Of a stretch of DNA of 11,174 bases, positions 5,485 through 11,174 are shown piece after piece. A program made the position numbers and the translations under genes. The notes beneath the pieces are model-generated. The model did no database searches. It saw nothing but the letters and a program-made list of their open reading frames with translations, and was not told the DNA's origin. This DNA is from Moraxellaceae bacterium (GTDB taxonomy: Bacteria; Pseudomonadota; Gammaproteobacteria; Pseudomonadales; Moraxellaceae): positions 1 through 11,174 of the forward strand of contig JACMMY010000113.1 in NCBI GenBank assembly GCA_014378805.1, read 5' to 3'. The stretch's first letter is position 1. The number at the start of each line of letters is the position of its first letter.

Positions 5485-7173
5485 CTATTCAGTCTTAAAA
5501 TCAGGCGGAATCAAAATCGAATCTTTAATTTCATTCGATAATTCAGGATAGTCGAGTGTGTAGTGCAAGCCGCGAGATTCTTTACGTTGTAAAGCGCAAC
5601 GTACAATCATTTCACTCACTAGAGCAAGATTTCTCAATTCAATCAAATTCTTACTCATGACATAGCTTGAGTAATATTCTTCAATCTCATGCTTCAACAT
5701 TTGGATGCGATTCAAGGCGCGTTCCAGACGTTTTGTGGTGCGCACGATGCCCACGTAATTCCACATAAAGTGGCGAAGCTCTTCCCAATTATGCAAAATC
5801 ACGACATCTTCATCGGGATTTTGTACGCGAGAATCATCCCAGTGTGGTACATCAATTTCGGCTTGAGCTTCAGTTTGTTCTAAAATGTTTTGCGTAATAT
5901 GCTTCGCTGCACTTGCACCAAAGACAAAACATTCGAGTAATGAGTTGCTGGCCATTCGATTTGCACCATGCAAGCCCGTAAAAGATGTTTCGCCTATTGC
6001 ATATAATCCAACGATATCCGTTTGACTATTCAAATCCACAATCACGCCGCCGCATGTGTAGTGCGCTGCTGGAACAACAGGAATTTGATCAGTGGTAATG
6101 TCGATCCCCAGTTCTAATAGTCGTTCATATAGCATCGGGAAATGTTCTTTGACGAATTCTGGAGGGCGATGGGTAATGTCTAAATACAGATGACGGACAC
6201 CAAGGCGTTTCATTTCATAATCGATGGCGCGCGCAACAATGTCACGTGGTGCCAGTTCAGCACGTTCATCGAAATGCGGCATGAATCGTTCGCCATTGGG
6301 CAAACGTAAATACGCGCCTTCTCCGCGCATTGCTTCGGTAATCAAGAAGGAACGCGCCTCAGGATGATAAAGGCAGGTTGGATGGAATTGATTGAATTCC
6401 ATGTTGGCGACGCGACAACCTGCGCGCCAAGCCATCGCAATGCCATCGCCTGTCGCAATGTCAGGATTTGTCGTATACAGATAGGATTTACTAGCACCGC
6501 CACACGCCAGAGCGACAAAGCGCGTTTGAAAAGTGTGGACTTTGTTTACAGTCATGTCGAGTGCGTAAATTCCGACTACACGGTTCGTACCTGATAGTCC
6601 TAATTTTTCACTGGTAATGACATCAATTGCCGCAAAATTTGACAAAATGGTGATGTTTTTACGTTTTTTAACTTGTTTAATTAGTGTAGTCGAGATGGCA
6701 ATGCCAGTCGCATCGGCCGCATGAATAATACGACGATGTGAATGTCCACCTTCGCGTGTTAAATGCAATTGCTCTTCGGCATCTAGCGTAAATCGCACAC
6801 CTTGTTTCAATAGAAAATCGACTGCGGCGCGACCACCTTCAACAGTAAAGGCGACTGCATCACGATGACATAATCCTGCGCCTGCAATGAGCGTATCTTG
6901 AATATGATTTTCAATGGAGTCAGTTTCATCTAAAACCGCAGCAACACCGCCTTGCGCATAATAGGTACTGGCTTCGGTTAAGGGTGCTTTTGCCATAACA
7001 GCAACCCGCAAATGACTCGGTAGTGAGAGTGCTAAAGTCAATCCTGCAGCACCACTGCCAACGATGATCACGTCGAAGTGATGTTCAGTCTTGCTCTGAT
7101 CTAACGTTTTGTTATCGTTATCATTTTCGATGTGAGTTGAGTTGGATGCTATGTCAGTAGTTTGAGTAGTCAT
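5485..7173 (-). CDS. nadB: L-aspartate oxidase NadB
   Basis: A cytoplasmic FAD enzyme oxidising L-aspartate to iminoaspartate, which NadA condenses with dihydroxyacetone phosphate to quinolinate in de novo NAD synthesis. The dinucleotide motif GSGAAG is at residues 39-44, with YAQGGVAAV at 72-80 and REGGHSHRRIIH at 140-151. The active-site residues His264 (FHPT), Arg310 (APRD), His371 (AAHYTCGG) and Arg406 (GANRMASN) match E. coli His244, Arg290, His351 and Arg386 with a constant offset of 20. That offset comes from a polar N-terminal extension rich in Asn, Asp and Thr. Length is 562 residues against about 540 in E. coli. The start at 7173 is the first ATG giving a sensible N terminus; its ribosome site is weak (GTGAG just upstream). 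In-frame GTG, TTG or a longer TTG at 7224 are alternatives. It is divergent from degP and convergent with the amidase; nadA and nadC are not in the window. Confidence 0.96.
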   Translation of the reverse strand: MTTQTTDIASNSTHIENDNDNKTLDQSKTEHHFDVIIVGSGAAGLTLALSLPSHLRVAVMAKAPLTEASTYYAQGGVAAVLDETDSIENHIQDTLIAGAGLCHRDAVAFTVEGGRAAVDFLLKQGVRFTLDAEEQLHLTREGGHSHRRIIHAADATGIAISTTLIKQVKKRKNITILSNFAAIDVITSEKLGLSGTNRVVGIYALDMTVNKVHTFQTRFVALACGGASKSYLYTTNPDIATGDGIAMAWRAGCRVANMEFNQFHPTCLYHPEARSFLITEAMRGEGAYLRLPNGERFMPHFDERAELAPRDIVARAIDYEMKRLGVRHLYLDITHRPPEFVKEHFPMLYERLLELGIDITTDQIPVVPAAHYTCGGVIVDLNSQTDIVGLYAIGETSFTGLHGANRMASNSLLECFVFGASAAKHITQNILEQTEAQAEIDVPHWDDSRVQNPDEDVVILHNWEELRHFMWNYVGIVRTTKRLERALNRIQMLKHEIEEYYSSYVMSKNLIELRNLALVSEMIVRCALQRKESRGLHYTLDYPELSNEIKDSILIPPDFKTE

Positions 7174-7216
7174 GCTCACGGGCGACAATTGCCTCTGAAA
7201 TCTGAATAAGAGTGTG

Positions 7217-7245
7217 AGTATCAAAGATTTAGCCAGTCACTGCAA
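7217..7245 (-). promoter_or_regulatory. Candidate nadB promoter
   Basis: On the minus strand TTGCAG (7245-7240) and GATACT (7222-7217) are separated by 17 bases, about 45 bases upstream of the nadB ATG. Both hexamers match the sigma-70 consensus only in part (3/6 and 4/6). CACT/AGTG around the -35 makes a short inverted repeat, and CCAGTCAC occurs both at 7233-7240 and 7260-7267. Confidence 0.3.
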
Positions 7246-7250
7246 GTGAT

Positions 7251-7286
7251 AAAAACGCCCCAGTCACGATTGGATATGGCGTTTTT
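7251..7286 (-). terminator. Intrinsic terminator-like hairpin upstream of nadB
   Basis: AAAAACGCC (7251-7259) and GGCGTTTTT (7278-7286) form a perfect 9-bp stem with an 18-base loop. Read on the minus strand it ends GGGGCGTTTTT, an intrinsic terminator placed 78 bases before the nadB start. On the plus strand it also ends in Ts. No gene lies upstream on either strand for it to terminate, since degP diverges. It may therefore end a small minus-strand RNA or act as a nadB attenuator. Confidence 0.65.
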
Positions 7287-7575
7287 TGCTAAGTCATAAA
7301 AGCAGTTTTCATAGCAGAAAGCATGTGTTGGTAATGTGTTTTTTGCATCGTTTTGAGAATGTTGACATGATTCTCTTTGAACAGAAACTAAAAACAACCT
7401 CAGCCAGAAACTTTTTAAATGACGGTTTACATTCTTATATTCATTGAATTAAATTAATACAACATGTTGCAACGATTGCTAACACAAGTTATTTTGAGAT
7501 TATGGTAAAAAACATGCTGAAATGTCTTACATAGTCTTGCTTCATTACATTATTTATCCAAGGGAAATCGCATTC
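7287..7575. other. Divergent intergenic region between nadB and degP
   Basis: No gene is supported. On the minus strand TTGTAT (7462-7457) and TATAAG (7439-7434) are 17 bases apart and could start a transcript near 7427 running into the hairpin at 7286-7251. A 19-codon minus-strand frame (7368-7309) lies in that stretch. On the plus strand TTGACA at 7362-7367 is a perfect -35 hexamer but has no good -10 at 16-18 bases. A 10-bp palindrome CAACATGTTG is at 7460-7469. Confidence 0.4.
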
Positions 7576-9045
7576 ATGGAAGCAGTCGCAACACCAGGTT
7601 TCGAACGGAATTCGAGTGAAACAGTGACCACAGCACAATTGATTGACTCGAAAAATGCAAAATCGCTTATCAAAGGATTACTGCTGTCGAGTGTCATTAG
7701 TGGTTTGTTACTCCAGAGCGCGCAAGCTGCTGCACCTATTGATTTTTCTGATCTAGTTGCTCAAGTTGCGCCTGCGGTTGTCCGAGTTACAGTCGTCAAA
7801 AAAATGACTAAAGAAGAGCAAATGCAGCAGCAATTACCTGAAATGTTGAAGAAGTTTTTTGGTAATCAAGTTGTGATTCCAAACCAACCAAAACCACAAA
7901 CAGAACAAAAGTCTTATGGTAGTGCTTTTTTTATTAGTGAAGATGGTTATTTGCTAACCAATCGTCATGTGGTTGATGATGTTAAAAAAGTCATCATTAC
8001 TTTGAGTGATCGACGGGAGTTGGATGCGGATGTGATTGGTAGAGATGAGCGAACTGATGTCGCTGTATTAAAGGTAAAAGGGGATCATTATCCATCTCTT
8101 AAGATGGGAAATTCTGATTTGCTGCGTGTGGGTGAGCCTGTTTTAGCGATTGGTTCGCCGTTTGGTTTTGATTACTCCGCGTCAGCAGGGATTGTCAGTG
8201 CGACGTCTCGTTCAATGACGATGGATAGTGCTGTTCCTTTTATTCAGTCTGATGTGGCATTAAATCCTGGTAATTCGGGTGGTCCATTATTTAACCAGCG
8301 TGGAGAAGTGATCGGTATTAATTCTCGCATCTTCTCAGGCACGGGCGGTTATATGGGGTTGTCGTTTTCGATTCCTATTGATGTTGCAATAGATATTGCC
8401 GATCAATTGCGTAATAGTGGCAAAGTTTCTCGTTCTTATTTGGGGGTTTATCCGCAGGACATCGACCGTAATTTGGCAGAAGTGTATCATTTACCTAAAC
8501 CTGAGGGCGCGTTGGTGACGAAGCTTTCGCCGAATTCTGCAGCAGTTGCGGCTGGAGTGAAGGAGGGTGATATTATTCTTTCATTCAATCAACAACCCAT
8601 TTCGCGTGCATCTGATTTAGTGAATTTTATTAACCGCACGCGTCCAAATACCGTGGTTTCGTTAGGAATCCAGCGCGATGGTAAACCCTTAATCTTAAGT
8701 GCAAAACTTAAACCCGCGACTGCAGATGATGATGCAGAGGCAAAAGCAGCGCTTGCTGAAAACGATATAAAAAATACACTAGGCTTAAAATTACGTGATA
8801 TGACCGAAAAAGAAAGTTCATCGCTTTCTGCAAAAGGTGTGGTGATTGATGCTGTTGATCCAGATAGCGTCGCTGATCGTGCGCAGATCGAGGTCGGTGA
8901 TGTGATTGTCCGTTTAAACAACCGCCCAACACCGAACATAGCTGCATATTTTGCAGCACAAAAATCATTACCTAAAACAGGTGTAATCGGTGCGTTGATT
9001 TTGCATGATAATTCTCCGCGAATGGTAGGATTGCGAATCGACTAA
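7576..9045 (+). CDS. DegP/MucD-type periplasmic serine endoprotease (HtrA family)
   Basis: Degrades and chaperones misfolded envelope proteins. Numbering from the ATG at 7576 (489 residues): a signal peptide with a long polar n-region, hydrophobic at about 32-46, likely cleaved after AQA (about residue 51). The trypsin-like domain has catalytic His131 (TNRHVV), Asp161 (RTDVAVLKV) and Ser234 (NPGNSGGPL). The charged, Gln-rich stretch after VVKKM (about 75-112) corresponds to the regulatory LA loop. PDZ1 spans about 288-378 (SYLGVY onward), then an acidic Ala-rich linker, then PDZ2 at about 402-485. The start was chosen because AGGGA lies 10 bases upstream; the frame is open back to 7522 without a ribosome site. 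Resemblance to Pseudomonas MucD fits its place next to nadB, but the algU-mucABC genes normally between them are not here. It has its own terminator at 9102-9134. Confidence 0.94.
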   Translation: MEAVATPGFERNSSETVTTAQLIDSKNAKSLIKGLLLSSVISGLLLQSAQAAAPIDFSDLVAQVAPAVVRVTVVKKMTKEEQMQQQLPEMLKKFFGNQVVIPNQPKPQTEQKSYGSAFFISEDGYLLTNRHVVDDVKKVIITLSDRRELDADVIGRDERTDVAVLKVKGDHYPSLKMGNSDLLRVGEPVLAIGSPFGFDYSASAGIVSATSRSMTMDSAVPFIQSDVALNPGNSGGPLFNQRGEVIGINSRIFSGTGGYMGLSFSIPIDVAIDIADQLRNSGKVSRSYLGVYPQDIDRNLAEVYHLPKPEGALVTKLSPNSAAVAAGVKEGDIILSFNQQPISRASDLVNFINRTRPNTVVSLGIQRDGKPLILSAKLKPATADDDAEAKAALAENDIKNTLGLKLRDMTEKESSSLSAKGVVIDAVDPDSVADRAQIEVGDVIVRLNNRPTPNIAAYFAAQKSLPKTGVIGALILHDNSPRMVGLRID

Positions 9046-9101
9046 TTCTTTCTAGTTTAGGCTTGAGTTATATTTTTGACCTTAAAATAGTATTCGATCC
9101 T

Positions 9102-9134
9102 AAAACACGCCTCAGTTTTCTGCGGCGTGTTTTT
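9102..9134 (+). terminator. Intrinsic terminator of degP
   Basis: A perfect 10-bp stem AAAACACGCC/GGCGTGTTTT (9102-9111 with 9124-9133) with a 12-base loop and a T-run, 56 bases after the degP stop codon. It separates degP from moxR. Confidence 0.88.
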
Positions 9135-9173
9135 AATTTGTAACGCTATGGTTTTTTGGCTGATTTTTTCATG

Positions 9174-9201
9174 TTGAGACGTGCGGTATACGTGTTATAT
9201 G
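9174..9201 (+). promoter_or_regulatory. Candidate moxR promoter
   Basis: TTGAGA (9174-9179) and TATATG (9196-9201) with a 16-base spacer lie between the degP terminator and the moxR start, leaving a leader of about 55 bases. The direct repeat ACGTG flanks CGGTAT inside the spacer. The match is moderate. Confidence 0.35.
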
Positions 9202-9264
9202 TAGGGGTATTTCAGTTAGACTAAGATCACACATTCGCCAGAAAATAATCAGGATATTTACGTC

Positions 9265-10245
9265 GTGGCAATTACCTCAACCAGTTCTATTTCTTCTTTG
9301 CCGACTCACTCATCAGCTGATTTGTCCGGCACCATTCAAACTGCGCAACCAAAGATTGATGCAACTCTGACAGCCTTACGTCATATTATCTTGGATAAAC
9401 CTGAGCAAATTAAACTGTCTTTGACTTGTCTACTCGCAGGTGGACATTTGTTATTGCAGGATTTGCCAGGGATGGGCAAGACAACATTAGCAGAGAGTTT
9501 AGCGCGAGGTTTAGGTTTGGGTTTTCGCCGTGTGCAGTTTACCAGTGATATGTTGCCAGCTGATATTTTAGGATTTTCGATATTTAATGCCGAAAAGCAG
9601 AGTTTCGAATTTCGCGCGGGACCGATTTTTACTCAAGTGTTATTAGCCGATGAAATTAATCGCAGTAGTCCAAAAACGCAAAGTGCCTTACTTGAAGCGA
9701 TGGAAGAGCGCCAAGTCTCTCAAGATGGTCAAACGCGTGCATTACCCAAGCCGTTTTTTGTGATTGCAACGCAAAATCCATTTCAACAGGCGGGAACATA
9801 TCCGCTGCCCGAATCACAATTGGATCGATTCTTAATGTGTTTGTCTTTGGGTTACCCCTCAGAACAAGCCGAGCGCGACTTATTGCTTGGCGTCGATCGT
9901 CGTCAAATGCTTGCACACATGCAACCACTATTGGATCAGGCGACTTTATTGGCTTGGCAAGAATGTGTGACGCAAATTCATTTGGCAATGCCTGTACTGG
10001 ATTATTTACAGCGTTTGGTGGCAAAAACACGTGAGTCGCGACAACATGTCGGTTTGTCGACACGCGGCGTATTAGCTTTAAAACGTGCTGCGCAGGCCTA
10101 TGCGTTTGTGGCGGGGCGAAATTATGTGGTTCCTGAGGATATAAAAGCGGTATTCGCTGCTGTGACCGATCACCGTATTGGGGGGGTGACCAATGGCGCA
10201 TCGCCAGCCCAGCAGATATTGAAACAAGTTGCGGTTGTTGTTTGA
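9265..10245 (+). CDS. MoxR-family AAA+ ATPase
   Basis: MoxR ATPases remodel or load partners such as VWA-domain proteins; the target of this one is unknown. The sequence has Walker A DLPGMGKTT (66-74), Walker B VLLADE (125-130), sensor-1 ATQNP (Asn171), an arginine finger in LDRF (Arg188) and sensor-2 STRG (265-268), all in the order of the family. The C-terminal lid helices end at residue 326, a normal length. The start is GTG, with AGGA 10 bases upstream (9251-9254), and the N-terminal 28 residues are Ser/Thr-rich and poorly conserved-looking. Usually a DUF58 protein and VWA proteins follow in an operon. Here the next gene is yedI, 174 bases on, beyond a repeat element, so this moxR appears solitary. 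Confidence 0.93.
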   Translation: MAITSTSSISSLPTHSSADLSGTIQTAQPKIDATLTALRHIILDKPEQIKLSLTCLLAGGHLLLQDLPGMGKTTLAESLARGLGLGFRRVQFTSDMLPADILGFSIFNAEKQSFEFRAGPIFTQVLLADEINRSSPKTQSALLEAMEERQVSQDGQTRALPKPFFVIATQNPFQQAGTYPLPESQLDRFLMCLSLGYPSEQAERDLLLGVDRRQMLAHMQPLLDQATLLAWQECVTQIHLAMPVLDYLQRLVAKTRESRQHVGLSTRGVLALKRAAQAYAFVAGRNYVVPEDIKAVFAAVTDHRIGGVTNGASPAQQILKQVAVVV

Positions 10246-10277
10246 TTATATTTTTTTGCGGCTTTTATTAAGTCAAA

Positions 10278-10359
10278 AGCAAATCCTCCCTAGCCCTCCT
10301 TTTTCTAAGGAGGGGACAATGCTCCTCCCTTTGCAAAGGGAGGCTGGGATGGATTTGCT
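10278..10359. repeat. Palindromic REP/MITE-like element, about 82 bp
   Basis: The ends AGCAAATCC and GGATTTGCT are inverted repeats. Inside are two hairpins: CCCTCCTT/AAGGAGGG (10294-10301 with 10307-10314) and a perfect 20-bp palindrome centred between 10333 and 10334 (CCTCCCTTTG and its complement). The sequence is unlike its AT-rich surroundings and resembles CCTCCC/GGGAGG-type interspersed repeats known from many bacterial genomes. A short AT-rich inverted repeat GCTTTT/AAAAGC (10261-10280) overlaps its left end and may help end the moxR transcript. Confidence 0.75.
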
Positions 10360-10419
10360 GTTGATCTGTTTCTATTTAGTTGGATCTTTTACCAACGTTT
10401 TCACTTGAGTACGAATCAT

Positions 10420-11174
10420 ATGGCGGGCAGTAGTTTATTTGCATTAATTGATGATATTGCAACGATTTTGGATGATGTTGCACTGATGACTAAGGTCGCT
10501 GCCAAGAAAACTGCAGGCGTTTTGGGTGATGATTTGGCGTTAAATGCGCAACAAGTTCATGGTATTCGTGCTGAACGTGAGTTGCCTGTGGTCTGGGCGG
10601 TGGCTAAGGGTTCAGCGGTCAATAAGGCGATTCTAGTCCCTTCAGCATTATTGATTAGTGTATTGCTTCCTGCGTTGATTATTCCACTGTTAATGATTGG
10701 TGGTTTGTATCTTTGCTTTGAAGGCGTTGAAAAACTCACTCATAAATTACTGCACCTGCATGAAGATTCTGAAACAGAGCAAGATGCATTGGTTGAGGCT
10801 TTCCTTGATAAAGATGTCGATATGGTTGCCTTCGAAAAAGATAAGATTAAAGGGGCGATTCGCACTGATTTTATTTTATCGGCTGAGATCATTGTCATTG
10901 CGCTAGGTACTGCGGCAGGCGCAACGTTATTGCAGCAAGCGATTGTATTGTTAATTGTGGCTGTCGTGATGACCATTGGTGTATACGGTATTGTTGCGGG
11001 TATTGTGAAATTAGATGATGCTGGTTTTTACCTTGAGCGTAAAAACAGTAAAGCGCTACAAACATTTGGCAGAGTACTCATTGCTGCTGCACCCAAGTTG
11101 ATGCGGTTTTTATCGGTCGCAGGGACGATTGCGATGTTCTTGGTCGGAGGCGGGATTTTAGTTCATGGCCTACA
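10420..11174 (+). CDS. yedI: YedI-like DUF808 inner-membrane protein (3' end outside window)
   Basis: An integral membrane protein of unknown function, closely similar to what I recall of E. coli YedI throughout the visible part. MAGSSL at the start, AAKKTAGVLGDDL (28-39), RELPVVWAVAKGS (53-65), FEKDKIKGAIRTDFILSAE (138-156) and FLVGGGILVHG (240-250) are family hallmarks. Hydrophobic segments lie at about 71-100, 152-170, 174-196 and 228-248, with a charged acidic stretch (about 112-147) between. The frame is open through the window end at residue 251. E. coli YedI has about 305 residues, so some 50 should be missing. The ribosome site is weak (GAG about 11 bases upstream). A small hairpin GTTGG/CCAAC (10379-10396) lies just before the start. 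The stretch from the repeat to the ATG shows no clear promoter. Confidence 0.93.
   Translation, partial: MAGSSLFALIDDIATILDDVALMTKVAAKKTAGVLGDDLALNAQQVHGIRAERELPVVWAVAKGSAVNKAILVPSALLISVLLPALIIPLLMIGGLYLCFEGVEKLTHKLLHLHEDSETEQDALVEAFLDKDVDMVAFEKDKIKGAIRTDFILSAEIIVIALGTAAGATLLQQAIVLLIVAVVMTIGVYGIVAGIVKLDDAGFYLERKNSKALQTFGRVLIAAAPKLMRFLSVAGTIAMFLVGGGILVHGL

Noticed and set aside
7174..7224. Extended nadB start at TTG 7224
   Set aside because: It would run into the candidate promoter, and NadB is already N-terminally long from ATG 7173. The ribosome site at 7173 is nevertheless weak, so the start is not certain.
7401..7440. SigmaE-type promoter for degP (GAAACTT near 7407)
   Set aside because: No suitable -10 (TCTGA or TCAAA-like) lies 16-17 bases downstream, so the match is not supported.
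7522..7575. Extended degP start at 7522
   Set aside because: The added residues do not improve the signal peptide and no ribosome site precedes them. AGGGA stands before ATG 7576.
9656..10201. Long minus-strand frame of 181 codons within moxR
   Set aside because: It is antisense to a gene with all AAA+ motifs in place and gives a composition unlike a real protein. The same applies to the antisense frames in the amidase, degP and yedI.

Overview
The window looks like chromosomal DNA of a gamma-proteobacterium of moderate to low GC content. The tRNA sequences, the MucD/DegP-type protease divergent from nadB, and a YedI protein very close to the enterobacterial one suggest the Moraxellaceae/Pseudomonadales side of that class. 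This placement is inferred from protein resemblance recalled from memory; no search was run. Most of the window is ordinary housekeeping and stress-response sequence, and I do not see a convincing new multi-gene system.

Layout. Positions 1-390 hold a tRNA cluster, Asp(GTC)-Val(TAC)-Asp(GTC). The two Asp genes lie in identical 86-base direct repeats, one terminator-like hairpin sits inside the cluster and one closes it. Positions 391-1190 have no convincing gene but contain two DnaA-box-like sites and an orphan intrinsic terminator at 1092-1121. Positions 1191-3037 form a minus-strand set: msrB (Tat-exported), msrA (lipoprotein-like or Sec-exported), then the decayed 3' end of a dipZ-like thiol:disulfide gene beginning 5 bases after the msrA stop. 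This is an envelope methionine-sulfoxide repair module whose probable electron donor has been lost locally. A 10-bp tandem repeat (3254-3291) lies between msrB and a small histidine-rich exported protein (3412-3765).

Positions 3844-5337 encode an amidase-signature hydrolase resembling NylA. It converges on nadB (5485-7173, minus), which encodes L-aspartate oxidase, the first step of de novo NAD synthesis. A nested inverted-repeat element lies between them. Divergent from nadB is a DegP/MucD periplasmic serine protease (7576-9045). In Pseudomonas the sigma-factor/anti-sigma genes algU-mucABC lie between nadB and mucD; here they are absent. A moxR-type AAA+ ATPase (9265-10245) follows without its usual DUF58/VWA partners, then a palindromic REP/MITE-like repeat (10278-10359), then a yedI (DUF808) membrane protein gene cut by the window end.

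Functional theme. Msr repair, DegP proteolysis and possibly the His-rich protein all concern envelope protein quality, but they are separate transcription units. The observations most worth following are the dipZ remnant, the altered MsrB active-site motif, the leader/trailer helix around tRNA-Val, the terminator-like hairpin upstream of nadB, and the missing algU-mucABC block.
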